Under the pieces are notes generated by a model, which searched no databases, was not told where the DNA came from, and saw only the letters and a program-made list of their open reading frames with translations. Made by a program: the position numbers and the translations under genes. A stretch of 64,000 nt of DNA from Candidatus Planktophila sp. (lineage in GTDB: Bacteria; Actinomycetota; Actinomycetes; Nanopelagicales; Nanopelagicaceae). The stretch spans positions 1-64,000 of the forward strand of contig JAIOWZ010000003.1 of the NCBI GenBank assembly GCA_021741905.1, given 5' to 3'. Of the stretch, positions 46,160 through 55,052 are shown piece after piece. Numbering within the stretch: position 1 is the first letter of the stretch; every line of letters starts with the position of its first letter.

Positions 46160-47272
46160 CTTCAGAGCCCCGCAAGGATTTTCATCAGCGGTACGAGTCT
46201 TGAATTTATCGATCACAGTCGGTTTTGCCTTTGCTGTAGAAGCAGAGGATGGAGATGGGGTTACTTCATCTATAAGTGGCAAATCTTCTCGTAATCGATT
46301 GAAAAGTTCAGGAGCTAAGACTGGATCCCATATAACAACTGCGCCCACTCCTGGGACACGAGCATTGGTATCACTCAGTGGAATCGTCAAGGTGCGAACT
46401 TTACTGGGCGAAAGATTTTTCATCTGTTTTGCAAGAGTCAATAGGTCACTCTTATTGAGTTCAGAATCTGTTGTAACAGTTGCAATCGCTGCGTTAAAGA
46501 AACTAACTAGTTTGATTGGATTGAGAAGAACACCAGTGCTGGTAACTTTTCTGAGCAATGCCCCCATGAATTCTTGCTGACGTTGCATGCGTCCAAGATC
46601 TCCCATGCCATCGAAGTCACGGGTGCGAACATATTTGAGTGATTCAACGCCATTGAGTGTGTGAACACCAGCAGGTAAAACTAAGTGGCTGCCTGGATCA
46701 TCAATATCTCTCTTGGTGCATATTTCAATTCCACCAAGTGCATCTACCATTCCGGCAAATCCGGCAAAACCAATTTCGATGTAGTGATCAATGCGTACGC
46801 CAGTTTCGTTTTCAATAGTTTCAATCAGAAGTGAGGGACCACCAAAGGCAAAGGCGGCATTAATTTTTCCTTGAGCAGCTGGAATAATCCTAGTTTTGTC
46901 TAGAGAAGACACATGCTCAGGAATTGTCACTAATGAATCACGAGGAATCGAAATTAGTGTTGCCTTGTCGCGCCCCTTAGAGATATGAACAAGCAGCATG
47001 GTGTCAGAACGAGAGCCTGCGGCCGTCGCAGTTGATCCAACTCGAAGTAATTTCCGCTGCTCTTTTGTTAATCCTTCACGAGTATCTGATCCAACAAGAA
47101 GGTAGTTAAGGGCCTTGTTTGGTTTATCGGGACGAGTGTCCAGAGCGCCGAAAACATCGATTCGATCAATGGCTCCACTTATCTGCCCTAGGCCTAACCA
47201 AGAAAATGCGGAGATAAGGACAACACCCAGCGAGAGTGAGGTAATAATCCGAATTGCCCGCGTTGATTTCAC
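46157..47272 (-). CDS. LytR-CpsA-Psr (LCP) family glycopolymer transferase
   Basis: Attaches undecaprenyl-linked glycopolymers to peptidoglycan outside the membrane. One N-terminal transmembrane helix (about 8-28) is followed by the LCP domain: LLVGSDTREG, SRSDTMLLVHI, SIPRDSLVTIP, KINAAFAFGG, DALGGIEIC and YVRTRDFDGMGDLGRMQRQQ. A short Ser/Pro/Lys-rich tail follows. The length is 371 aa. GTG start with TACTCT exactly 6 nt upstream. It diverges from the glycosyltransferase-exporter genes, consistent with one surface-polymer pathway. Confidence 0.93.
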   Translation of the reverse strand: MKSTRAIRIITSLSLGVVLISAFSWLGLGQISGAIDRIDVFGALDTRPDKPNKALNYLLVGSDTREGLTKEQRKLLRVGSTATAAGSRSDTMLLVHISKGRDKATLISIPRDSLVTIPEHVSSLDKTRIIPAAQGKINAAFAFGGPSLLIETIENETGVRIDHYIEIGFAGFAGMVDALGGIEICTKRDIDDPGSHLVLPAGVHTLNGVESLKYVRTRDFDGMGDLGRMQRQQEFMGALLRKVTSTGVLLNPIKLVSFFNAAIATVTTDSELNKSDLLTLAKQMKNLSPSKVRTLTIPLSDTNARVPGVGAVVIWDPVLAPELFNRLREDLPLIDEVTPSPSSASTAKAKPTVIDKFKTRTADENPCGALK

Positions 47273-47308
47273 TGTCCGAGAGTACTTGAGCGATAGCGTG
47301 TACGCGTT
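47273..47308. promoter_or_regulatory. 36-bp divergent promoter region (LCP gene / glycosyltransferase)
   Basis: TACTCT (minus strand, 47279-47284) lies 6 nt before the LCP GTG. On the plus strand TAGCGT (47294-47299) lies 9 nt before the glycosyltransferase ATG. Confidence 0.45.
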
Positions 47309-48319
47309 ATGCCGACATCAGCTAATGCGTTATATGGCTCACCGAAGCGAGAGATTTCGGTGATTCTGCCTGTCTTGAATGAGGAGAAGTATTTAGAGGA
47401 TGCTGTGAATGCGATCCTGGCCCAACAATATGATGGGAAGATTGAAGTTATTCTGGCGATTGGGCCATCACAGGACAAAACCCTAGAAATAGCACAGCGA
47501 CTACACATAAATGATTCTCGAGTAGTTATTGTTGAAAATCCAACAGGTCGAACAGCAGCGGGCCTAAATCGAGCAATAGCCTCATCTCAATACTCAATTA
47601 TTGTTCGCGTTGATGGCCATGCAAATATCCCAAATAATTATTGTCAATTAGTGTCAGAGATTTTAGAAAGTACAGGCGCGGTAAATGTTGGTGGCGTAAT
47701 GGCAGCTGAAGGCCAATCTCTTTTTGAGCGATCTGTGGCCCGTGCGATGCGCAGCCCACTTGGGGTAGGTGCTTCTCGATTCCATACCGGTGGTGGTGCC
47801 GGAGAAGTTGACACTGTTTATCTGGGTGCTTTTAGAAAAGAGGCTCTACTTGCAGTCGGTGGTTTTGATGAGCGATTTACTCGCGCCCAAGATTGGGAAC
47901 TGAACTTTAGATTGCGCCAAGCAGGTGGAATTGTTTACTTCGATCCACGATTAGTTGTGACATATCGACCACGATCAACTGTTAAAGCACTAGCAAAACA
48001 GTACTTTGAATATGGGCGCTGGCGACGCGTAGTATCTCGTCGGCATCAGGGCACAATTAATTATCGATACCTAGCGCCACCATTTACAGTTGTAGCAACA
48101 ATGCTTTCTTTGATTTTAGGTTGGTTGGTTTCACCAGTTCTATTCATTCCAGCCCTTGTTTATGCTGTGTTTATCCTGATTGCATCTACCGTTATTGGAA
48201 AAAGCATGGGTGAGATTCTGTGCTTACCCACAATCTTGCTAACAATGCATATTTCATGGGGGTTTGGATTTCTTACTTCGCCTAAGTCTCTTGCCCCTGC
48301 TGTAACCTTGCATCCGTGA
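47309..48319 (+). CDS. Family 2 glycosyltransferase
   Basis: GT-A fold enzyme with ISVILPVLNEEKYLEDAV at the N-terminus, RVDGHANIP as the DXD-like site, and ERFTRAQDWELNFRLRQAG near the acceptor site. It resembles succinoglycan ExoA-like transferases. The C-terminus has two to three hydrophobic segments (about 255-330), so it is membrane-bound on the cytoplasmic face. The length is 336 aa. It overlaps the ABC permease gene by 4 bp, which suggests it builds a glycan exported by that transporter. Confidence 0.9.
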   Translation: MPTSANALYGSPKREISVILPVLNEEKYLEDAVNAILAQQYDGKIEVILAIGPSQDKTLEIAQRLHINDSRVVIVENPTGRTAAGLNRAIASSQYSIIVRVDGHANIPNNYCQLVSEILESTGAVNVGGVMAAEGQSLFERSVARAMRSPLGVGASRFHTGGGAGEVDTVYLGAFRKEALLAVGGFDERFTRAQDWELNFRLRQAGGIVYFDPRLVVTYRPRSTVKALAKQYFEYGRWRRVVSRRHQGTINYRYLAPPFTVVATMLSLILGWLVSPVLFIPALVYAVFILIASTVIGKSMGEILCLPTILLTMHISWGFGFLTSPKSLAPAVTLHP

Positions 48320-49143
48320 GCACGCCACTGCAGGTATATGAGCCATTTAAAGCTGGCCTGCCTAAATTAGGTCGTTACTGGAAATCCTTATGGTCCAGGC
48401 GTACCTTCATCAAGGAATACTCCAAATCTGAACTTCGGGAGCAACATTTTGACTCGGTTTTTGGACAATTGTGGCTGGTTATAAATCCACTATTGCTCTC
48501 AGCCGTTTACTTCATTTTAATTATCATTATTGGTGGCGCTACAGATAGTGCGCGGTATGCACATTTAACTGCAAGCTTATTTTTATTTTATTTGGTTGCA
48601 AACAGTCTTACCGGCGGCGTGAAGTCAGTGACCGCTGGCCAGCGGCTAATTCTCAACACTGCTTTTCCGCGGATCATGCTTCCAATTTCAGCACTCGTGA
48701 TCGCAATTTTTAAGTTCCTTCCGACACTCATTGTTTTTATAGTAATTAAAGCAATTGTTGGATCACCTTTTACAATCGAGATGCTATGGGCTATTCCAGT
48801 GTTATTGATTACGATTTTTCTAGCCCTCGGACTGGCAATTACAATTTCTTGTATTAATGTTTATTTCAGAGACATTGCAAGTTTTTTGCCTTACCTAACC
48901 CGAACACTTTTGTACTTATCACCGATTCTTTATGCAGCATCTGACTTAAAGCCAAGTCTTCGAGTTATCGAAGTGGTTAACCCACTTTTCCCAATATTGG
49001 ATTCATGGTCTCAAGCAATGGTTCAAGGAGAGGCTCCTGAACTTTCAAGCATGCTTCAAGGCCTGGCTTGGGCAACGGGCATCTTCTTTATTGGTACCTA
49101 TTTCTTTTTATCGAGGGAGCGTGAGTTCGCTGTCCGTCTCTAA
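48316..49143 (+). CDS. ABC-2 type polysaccharide export permease (Wzm/TagG-like)
   Basis: Membrane subunit of 275 aa with six hydrophobic segments. REQHFDSVFGQLWLVINPLL, INVYFRDIASFLPYLTRTLL and SPILYA are characteristic of ABC-2 glycan or teichoic acid exporters. GTG start coupled to the glycosyltransferase; its end overlaps the ATPase start by 23 bp. Confidence 0.92.
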   Translation: MSTPLQVYEPFKAGLPKLGRYWKSLWSRRTFIKEYSKSELREQHFDSVFGQLWLVINPLLLSAVYFILIIIIGGATDSARYAHLTASLFLFYLVANSLTGGVKSVTAGQRLILNTAFPRIMLPISALVIAIFKFLPTLIVFIVIKAIVGSPFTIEMLWAIPVLLITIFLALGLAITISCINVYFRDIASFLPYLTRTLLYLSPILYAASDLKPSLRVIEVVNPLFPILDSWSQAMVQGEAPELSSMLQGLAWATGIFFIGTYFFLSREREFAVRL

Positions 49144-49924
49144 TGCACACCTCACAAATGAACTCGCGGTTTCAATCCGTGGAGTGGGTCTTACTTACAC
49201 AACTTCAATTGATAAGAAGCCAACCCTTAAAGCTCGCGCAAAATCTTTAGGCCGTGGCAAAAAACAGACCCGCGTTGTTCGTGCTCTCGATGATATTAAT
49301 TTAGATATTCAATATGGTCATGTACTAGGTGTTATTGGAACTAACGGTGCTGGTAAATCTTCATTGATGCGCTGTGTCGCGGGTATTTTGCCTCCATCAC
49401 AGGGCCGTATCGAGGTGTATGGATCTGTGAGCACATTGCTCGCACTCGGCGTAGGTTTTAATCCATCAATGTCAGGCCGCGACAATGTATTCCTAGGTGG
49501 ATTAGCTGCCGGAATGTCCCGCGAGGAGATCGCCGGCAATTTTGATGAGATCGCCGAGTTTTCAGAACTAGGCGATGCAATCGATGCTCCTATGCGCACA
49601 TACTCATCAGGAATGTATGCACGATTGGCGTTCTCTGTCGCAGCTGTTGTCCGTCCAGATATTTTAATTATTGATGAGGCCCTTAGTACCGGAGATGCCA
49701 AGTTTAAGGAAAAGAGCCTTAATCGGGTTAAAGAACTTCGTAGCGACGATCGGGCTTTAATTTTAGTGAGCCACGCAATGCAAACACTTCGTGAAACTTG
49801 CAATGATGTTGCCTGGCTGCACAAGGGACAACTTGTACAACGCGGCGAGCCAAATGTAGTTATTGATGCCTATCAAGAGTTCTTACACCTTGGAAAGAGC
49901 GCAGCAATTGATGAGGATGTTTAA
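49121..49924 (+). CDS. ABC-type polysaccharide export ATPase (Wzt/TagH-like)
   Basis: Drives glycan export with the preceding permease. GTNGAGKSS (Walker A), YSSGMYARLAFSVA (signature variant of the Wzt/TagH class) and LIIDEALSTGD (Walker B). There is no C-terminal carbohydrate-binding domain. I use GTG 49121 (267 aa, GAGGGAG just upstream) rather than the track start 49091. The gene end overlaps the SpoIID-like gene by 14 bp. Confidence 0.92.
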   Translation: MSSLSVSNAHLTNELAVSIRGVGLTYTTSIDKKPTLKARAKSLGRGKKQTRVVRALDDINLDIQYGHVLGVIGTNGAGKSSLMRCVAGILPPSQGRIEVYGSVSTLLALGVGFNPSMSGRDNVFLGGLAAGMSREEIAGNFDEIAEFSELGDAIDAPMRTYSSGMYARLAFSVAAVVRPDILIIDEALSTGDAKFKEKSLNRVKELRSDDRALILVSHAMQTLRETCNDVAWLHKGQLVQRGEPNVVIDAYQEFLHLGKSAAIDEDV

Positions 49925-51188
49925 ACCTTTATTTCTGGCACTATCTATCGCCATAGTTATTCCGACACAATCTACAGCGGTTGAAATTCCTGTAACCTTT
50001 CAAGTGCAAGGTGCTGGCTATGGTCATGGTGTTGGCATGAGTCAAATTGGCGCTAGAGCAAAAGCTTTAGCTGGCGAGACTGCCACTGCAATACTTTCTT
50101 ATTATTACAAAGATGTGGTAATCGAACCACTAGATGATACAAAAATATTACGGGTCAACGTTGGTCACTTGTTAACTTCTGCGAAAATGGCATCTGGAAC
50201 GCAAGATGCCACGATGCAAATCTTCGGTGGTGATATTGGTGATGCACAAGACGTTGTTCCGATAGCAGTAGTACCCATCAAGAGTTCTTTGAACTTTACT
50301 ATTTTAGGCTCAACTGTCGTGCCAAGTGTTGTAACTGGAAAGAAAACTGTCAGCATTCCCCGCGATCGAATCTTTACAGTTCGCTGGAGTGGGACTCGTT
50401 ACTTACCTGGTGTTGATGGTGTGATTTCCTTAACCCACAACAGCACCACAAAAAAGTATCGCTATGGGCAGATGCAATTTAAAGCCGTAAAGACAGCAAC
50501 GCTTGGGTACCGTTTAGAAATTACAAATTCTGTGCGCTTAGCTGATGAATATTTGTGGGGCGTGAGTGAAGTGCCATCATCATGGCCAGAGGCAGCCCTT
50601 CAGGCTCAAGCAATTGCATCTAGAACATTTGCGATGAGTAAAGCTGGAATTTATCGAGCGTCCTGTGATTGTGATCTTTATGGTGAGATATCTGATCAAT
50701 CATTCTTAGGGTATGCAAAGGAAACAGAAAAAGGTTGGGGTCAATTATGGAAAGCAGCGGTAACAAATACCGCTGGACTAACGCTCACACAAGCGGGTAA
50801 ACCAATTGCGGCTTACTTCTCTAGTTCAAGTGGTGGACTGACAGAAACCGCTGGCAATGCTTGGGGATCTCAACGTAGTTACACGCAATCAGTTCCAGAT
50901 CTTGCAAGTCTAGATCCAGCCATTAATCCGCGCTTTTTTCAATGGGATCGAACAATTACCCAAGCATCTGTTGCAGTTGCCTTTGTGCTGCCTGATGTTG
51001 TGAATCTAGAAATTATTATGAAAAATACGAGCGGCACAGTCGCAACGATAAAGGCAACATCAAGTGCAGGAATTCAAAAGAGTTTAAGTGGAGAAACATT
51101 TAGAAGCCGAACCAAAATTCCATCTGCCTATTTTAATTTAGTTGGCGTGCAGAATGCTGTTGAGCCCACCCCAAGTCCCAGTCCGTAA
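49911..51188 (+). CDS. SpoIID/LytB-domain exported protein
   Basis: Probable cell-wall-acting protein; SpoIID members cleave denuded glycan strands. The signal peptide ([20 protein letters not shown]) is followed by [20 protein letters not shown], and the SpoIID core has [21 protein letters not shown] (catalytic Glu candidate), ASRTFAMSK and AYFSSSSGG. The C-terminus ends in a short Pro/Ser repeat. ATG 49911 (425 aa) is preferred over the track start, which lacks a signal peptide. The last 51 bp overlap dapD on the other strand. Confidence 0.9.
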   Translation: MRMFKPLFLALSIAIVIPTQSTAVEIPVTFQVQGAGYGHGVGMSQIGARAKALAGETATAILSYYYKDVVIEPLDDTKILRVNVGHLLTSAKMASGTQDATMQIFGGDIGDAQDVVPIAVVPIKSSLNFTILGSTVVPSVVTGKKTVSIPRDRIFTVRWSGTRYLPGVDGVISLTHNSTTKKYRYGQMQFKAVKTATLGYRLEITNSVRLADEYLWGVSEVPSSWPEAALQAQAIASRTFAMSKAGIYRASCDCDLYGEISDQSFLGYAKETEKGWGQLWKAAVTNTAGLTLTQAGKPIAAYFSSSSGGLTETAGNAWGSQRSYTQSVPDLASLDPAINPRFFQWDRTITQASVAVAFVLPDVVNLEIIMKNTSGTVATIKATSSAGIQKSLSGETFRSRTKIPSAYFNLVGVQNAVEPTPSPSP

Positions 51189-52055
51189 TACAACCTCTAA
51201 AGAGCCATCAAGTGAGTTGCGTCGGAACAAAAGATCACTTGCACCAGACAGTGTCCCTGCTTTGACTATTTCACCATCAGGAAGTCTCACCTTTGCTGCA
51301 GCTGTTATATAAGTTCCAGCTTCGATAACACAATTATTACCCAGTGAAATTCCAAGGCCTGAGTTTGCGCCAAGTAAACACTTCTCTCCGATTGAGATTA
51401 CTTCTTTTCCACCGCCACTGAGAGTTCCCATAATTGATGCGCCACCACCAACATCAGTGCCATCACCGACTACAACACCTGAAGAGATGCGACCTTCGAC
51501 CATTGAAGTTCCCAAAGTTCCAGCATTGAAGTTAACAAAACCTTCGTGCATGACAGTTGTTCCAGTGGCAAGGTGTGCTCCTAAGCGAACCCGATCTGCA
51601 TCTGCAATTCGTACTCCACTTGGAACTACGTAATCAACCATTCGAGGGAACTTATCAACACCATAAACACTGACATGTCCATGTGCTGCCCTTAAGCGAG
51701 CACGAGTGATTTCAAAACCATCAACAGCGCATGGGCCAACTGATGTCCACACCACATTACTCAATAATCCGAAGATGCCATCAAGTGCTACTCCGCGGGG
51801 CTTTACAAGTCGGTGTGATAGCAAATGTAAACGAAGGTAAGCATCTGCTGCGTTAGTGGGTGCCTTTGTAATATCAATCTCGATACTAATTACTTCCCGT
51901 GTAACCCCGCGTGCTGCATCGGCACCAGCTAATGCAGTCAACTCTGTTGGGACAGAAGCAGAAAGCGGGGTCAAAGATGGAGACGGGAACCAGACATCCA
52001 AAGTAGTTCCATTGGAGATGGTTGCGATTCCATGGCCAGATGCGATAGTCGTCAT
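51138..52055 (-). CDS. dapD: 2,3,4,5-tetrahydropyridine-2,6-dicarboxylate N-succinyltransferase
   Basis: Lysine/diaminopimelate pathway acyltransferase with a left-handed beta-helix. Hexapeptide-like turns run through [40 protein letters not shown] and [20 protein letters not shown]. The C-terminal [13 protein letters not shown] is typical of actinobacterial DapD. The length is 305 aa. TAGGCT lies exactly 6 nt before the ATG. Its 3' end is antisense to the SpoIID-like gene for 51 bp. Confidence 0.94.
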   Translation of the reverse strand: MTTIASGHGIATISNGTTLDVWFPSPSLTPLSASVPTELTALAGADAARGVTREVISIEIDITKAPTNAADAYLRLHLLSHRLVKPRGVALDGIFGLLSNVVWTSVGPCAVDGFEITRARLRAAHGHVSVYGVDKFPRMVDYVVPSGVRIADADRVRLGAHLATGTTVMHEGFVNFNAGTLGTSMVEGRISSGVVVGDGTDVGGGASIMGTLSGGGKEVISIGEKCLLGANSGLGISLGNNCVIEAGTYITAAAKVRLPDGEIVKAGTLSGASDLLFRRNSLDGSLEVVLRTGTWGGLNSILHAN

Positions 52056-52085
52056 GTCCTAAGCCTAGCCTCTATTGTTAGCAGT
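52056..52085. promoter_or_regulatory. 30-bp divergent promoter region (dapD / LOG gene)
   Basis: TAGGCT (minus strand, 52062-52067) lies 6 nt before the dapD ATG. TATTGT (plus strand, 52073-52078) lies 7 nt before the LOG ATG. Neither gene has a Shine-Dalgarno. Confidence 0.5.
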
Positions 52086-52619
52086 ATGCGTATTGCCGTC
52101 TTCTGTTCATCATCCCCAACGATTGATAACAAGTATGTAGAGCTTGCCTATGAACTTGGGCAGGGAATCGCAGCAACATCTAACGAATTAGTTACTGGCG
52201 GCGGTCACATTTCCATGATGGGCGCGGTTTCGCGGGGCGCTCGTGACAAGGGCGGAAAGACTATTGGCGTTATCCCGCAGGCACTTGTAGACATTGAATT
52301 TGCAGATCACGACAACGATGAACTCCATGTAGTTGAAACCATGGGTCAGCGTAAGCACATGATTACAGATATTTCAGATGCATTTATAACATTACCTGGC
52401 GGAGCCGGAACCCTTGAAGAGTTCTTTGAAATCTGGGTTGGTCACTATTTAAAGTTTCACACCAAGCCGGTTGTCATCTTGGATCCATTTGAAGTGTATG
52501 CACCGCTGCACGAATTAATTGTTCATCTTGAAGAGGAAAAATTCATAAAGCCTGGAATGCGCGAAATAATTCGATGGACTACAAATGTTCAAGAAGCCTT
52601 GAAAGCATGTGGTGTATGA
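52086..52619 (+). CDS. LOG family protein (TIGR00730 type)
   Basis: A Rossmann-fold phosphoribohydrolase-like protein. MRIAVFCSSSPTID, LVTGGGHISMMGAVSRGA and LPGGAGTLEEFFEIW are the LOG signatures (PGGxGTxxE). Family members release base from nucleoside monophosphates, including cytokinin precursors; the bacterial role is usually unknown. ATG 52086 gives 177 aa; the track start at 52032 enters the divergent dapD gene. Its stop overlaps the next start by 4 bp. Confidence 0.92.
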   Translation: MRIAVFCSSSPTIDNKYVELAYELGQGIAATSNELVTGGGHISMMGAVSRGARDKGGKTIGVIPQALVDIEFADHDNDELHVVETMGQRKHMITDISDAFITLPGGAGTLEEFFEIWVGHYLKFHTKPVVILDPFEVYAPLHELIVHLEEEKFIKPGMREIIRWTTNVQEALKACGV

Positions 52620-53050
52620 GAAGTAATCACATCGCAATGAGCCTTGTAATTAATGCGCCAATTGAAAGAGTGTGGGCAGCTCTTGCAGATTGGGAGTCCC
52701 AAGGTGATTGGATGTTGCAAACCAGAGTCGAAGTCACATCACAGATTCGTGACGGCGTTGGAACATCTATTTCTGCCTTCACGGGGATCGGTAAACTCGG
52801 AGTAATGGACCATATGGTTGTTACTTCGTGGCAACCACCACACATCTGCGATGTATTGCATACAGGGAAAATCATCAAGGGAACCGGGCGATTTGAATTA
52901 GTTGCAATCAATGCAGATGCAACGCGATTTGATTGGTCAGAAGAGATTCTGGCTCCACGAGTCATATTCCTACTTATTGCACCTGGCCTATACGCTGGCG
53001 TGCGTATTTCACTGATGAAGCTTGGCCGCCATTTGCGTCATAGAAAGTAA
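52616..53050 (+). CDS. SRPBCC (START/polyketide-cyclase-like) family protein
   Basis: A small helix-grip protein of 144 aa: SLVINAPIERVWAALADWESQGDWM opens the fold, with DHMVVTSWQPPHICDVLHTG in the middle. The C-terminal helix contains a hydrophobic run (IFLLIAPGLYAGVRI). Such proteins bind hydrophobic ligands; no substrate can be assigned. ATG 52616 overlaps the LOG stop (ATGA), so the two are probably co-expressed. Confidence 0.8.
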   Translation: MRSNHIAMSLVINAPIERVWAALADWESQGDWMLQTRVEVTSQIRDGVGTSISAFTGIGKLGVMDHMVVTSWQPPHICDVLHTGKIIKGTGRFELVAINADATRFDWSEEILAPRVIFLLIAPGLYAGVRISLMKLGRHLRHRK

Positions 53051-53061
53051 GTTAAACGAAG

Positions 53062-53067
53062 TAAACT
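53062..53067 (+). promoter_or_regulatory. Leaderless-type -10 for the orphan sigma region-4 gene
   Basis: TAAACT ends exactly 6 nt (AAGCCA) before ATG 53074. No Shine-Dalgarno is present. Confidence 0.45.
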
Positions 53068-53073
53068 AAGCCA

Positions 53074-53268
53074 ATGGGCAAGCAATCGCAGACTCTGGCA
53101 GATGCGCTTGCCTCCTTGCCCGATGAAGAGCGCATCATCTTGACGATGCACTATCTCAGATCAATGTCGGCAGCCGAGATAGCATCGATGCTAGGGGTGC
53201 CAGAGCGCTCTGCAGAAGCAATCATCAAGCAAGGCAAGGCCAGATTGAGCGCAATTTTGGGTATTTAA
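53074..53268 (+). CDS. Orphan sigma-70 region 4-like helix-turn-helix protein (64 aa)
   Basis: The whole protein corresponds to sigma factor region 4: LADALASLPDEERIILTMHY, then LRSMSAAEIASMLGVPERSA (helix-turn-helix) and AIIKQGKARLSAIL. Regions 1-3 are absent, and no other sigma fragment lies upstream in any frame (the SRPBCC gene ends 23 bp before), so it is not a frameshifted sigma factor. It could bind -35-like DNA or the RNA polymerase beta flap. It has its own TANNNT box. Confidence 0.75.
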   Translation: MGKQSQTLADALASLPDEERIILTMHYLRSMSAAEIASMLGVPERSAEAIIKQGKARLSAILGI

Positions 53269-53362
53269 GGCCAATATTCGATTTCGCACAACGGTGCATA
53301 GTGCGAGATACTTACCCCCTTGCTTTAAAAAGAGTTTTTCAACCGATTAGAGGAGTCCCCAT

Positions 53363-53542
53363 ATGGCAGCCATGAAACCCCGCACTGGTGATGGTCCAAT
53401 GGAGGTCACAAAAGAAGCTCGCTCTTTGGTTATGCGAATCCCTCTAGAAGGTGGCGGCCGCTTAGTCGTTGAAATGAACGCCGAAGAAGCCAACAACCTC
53501 AGTGCCGCCTTACACGCCGCAGTCGCACTAGTTAAGAAGTAA
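53363..53542 (+). CDS. DUF3117 family protein (59 aa)
   Basis: Too short for the ORF track. It starts MAAMKPRTGDGPMEVTKEAR and continues VMRIPLEGGGRLVVEMN, nearly identical in pattern to actinobacterial DUF3117 proteins. Function is unknown. An AGGAG site lies 8 nt before the ATG. The track ORF 53347-53571 on the minus strand is its shadow. pepA follows after 31 bp. Confidence 0.93.
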   Translation: MAAMKPRTGDGPMEVTKEARSLVMRIPLEGGGRLVVEMNAEEANNLSAALHAAVALVKK

Positions 53543-53559
53543 TTCCTTTTCCAAGGCAC

Positions 53560-53565
53560 TAGCCT
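53560..53565 (+). promoter_or_regulatory. Leaderless-type -10 for pepA
   Basis: TAGCCT ends 8 nt before the pepA ATG, and no Shine-Dalgarno is present. Confidence 0.35.
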
Positions 53566-53573
53566 TACCAATC

Positions 53574-55052
53574 ATGTCAGCATTACCAATCGCCGCTCCG
53601 CTAGAAATAAAAGCGGCTTCATCGGCTAACTCAATTGCAGTCGGGTTTACTAAAAATCCTGATGATTCATTTGCATTCGTGGGACCGCTAATTGCAGATA
53701 TTGAAAAAGTTTTCGGGTTAAACCTTGTAGACGAACTAACATTTTTTGGTCCAACAGCAAAAGCTGGTGAAATTTTCGAGATTCCAGTCAGCGCAACTGA
53801 ATCCCCAACTGATCGAATCTTCCTAGTTGGAGTTGGAGATCAAAGTGGTTCTGCCCTTCGAGCCGCTGGTGCATCTGTTGGGCGCAAAGTACGGGGAAAG
53901 AATCTGACTGTCTATTCTGCTTGTGCAGTGAAAGAAGTCAAAGCACATGCGATTTCAATGTCGCTAGGTGCTTGGGTATGGAACTTAAAGACAGATAAGA
54001 AAAAAGAAGTGCCGCAGTTGTTAATTGGAAGCAAAGATAAGAAGGAAGTAGAAGATGCAGCAGCAATTGCACAGGCAATGTGCCGCGCTCGCGATTTAGT
54101 CCACACACCGGCAAACATCAAAACTCCTGCGTGGATGGGAAAGCAAGCTGAGTCATTCGCAAAGGGAACTAGCCTTAAAGTTAAAGTTTATGCAGGTGCT
54201 GAACTCAAAGAGTTTGGTGGATTGAAGGCTGTTGGTGGATCATCGCCAAAGCCTGGCCCACGCATGATTGAGGTCTCATACCAACCAAAATCAAGTAAGA
54301 AGTCAATGAAGGCATTGCCCCATATTGTGTTAGTTGGCAAAGGCATCACCTTTGATACAGGCGGCATTTCACTAAAGCGCCCATATGACACGATGATGGC
54401 GATGAAAAGTGACATGGCTGGATCTGCTGCAATTCTTGCGACATTGACCGCGCTGGAACAATTACAACCAAATGTTCGAGTAACTGCATTGATGATGATG
54501 GCTGAAAACGCCATTTCTGGCACCGCACAACGCCCAAGTGATGTCATTAAACATTACGGTGGAACAACGGTAGAGGTAATCAATACAGACGCAGAAGGTC
54601 GTTTAGTATTGGCAGACGGTCTTGCATTTGCAGATTTAAATTTAGATCCTGATTACTTAGTAGATATTGCAACACTTACAGGTGCGGCAACTCTTGGACT
54701 TGGTCGTCAATATGCTGCGATGTATACCCGCGATAAGGTTCTAGCTGCGCAGCTATCAAAGGCTGGCGAAGCATCTGGTGATCGCGTTTGGCATATGCCA
54801 CTTGTTGATGATTATAAAGATTCCCTAGGTAGTGATATTGCAGATTTCAATCACAACGCTAGCAAGCGAAAGTACTCTGCAGGCTCTGTGACCGCAGCAT
54901 TGTTCCTCGAAAACTTTGTAGGAACTCGTCGTTGGGTTCATTTAGATATTGCAGGAACTGCGCGCAGCGAGGTTGATGCCGGGGAGAATTCAAAAGGTGG
55001 GACAGGATTTGGTGTTCGCTTGCTGACCGAATGGATCACTTCACTGTCATGA
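53574..55052 (+). CDS. pepA: Leucyl aminopeptidase (M17)
   Basis: Cytosolic two-metal aminopeptidase that trims N-terminal residues from peptides. The catalytic C-terminal domain has VLVGKGITFDTGGISLKRP, MKSDMAGSAA and NTDAEGRLVLADGLA (metal ligands and bicarbonate Arg). The N-terminal macro-like domain spans about 1-170. The length is 492 aa, usual for M17. Its TGA overlaps the methyltransferase start by 4 bp. Confidence 0.95.
   Translation: MSALPIAAPLEIKAASSANSIAVGFTKNPDDSFAFVGPLIADIEKVFGLNLVDELTFFGPTAKAGEIFEIPVSATESPTDRIFLVGVGDQSGSALRAAGASVGRKVRGKNLTVYSACAVKEVKAHAISMSLGAWVWNLKTDKKKEVPQLLIGSKDKKEVEDAAAIAQAMCRARDLVHTPANIKTPAWMGKQAESFAKGTSLKVKVYAGAELKEFGGLKAVGGSSPKPGPRMIEVSYQPKSSKKSMKALPHIVLVGKGITFDTGGISLKRPYDTMMAMKSDMAGSAAILATLTALEQLQPNVRVTALMMMAENAISGTAQRPSDVIKHYGGTTVEVINTDAEGRLVLADGLAFADLNLDPDYLVDIATLTGAATLGLGRQYAAMYTRDKVLAAQLSKAGEASGDRVWHMPLVDDYKDSLGSDIADFNHNASKRKYSAGSVTAALFLENFVGTRRWVHLDIAGTARSEVDAGENSKGGTGFGVRLLTEWITSLS

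Noticed and set aside
53347-53571. 74-aa minus-strand ORF
   Set aside because: It is the complement of the DUF3117 gene, which matches a known family and has its own ribosome-binding site.
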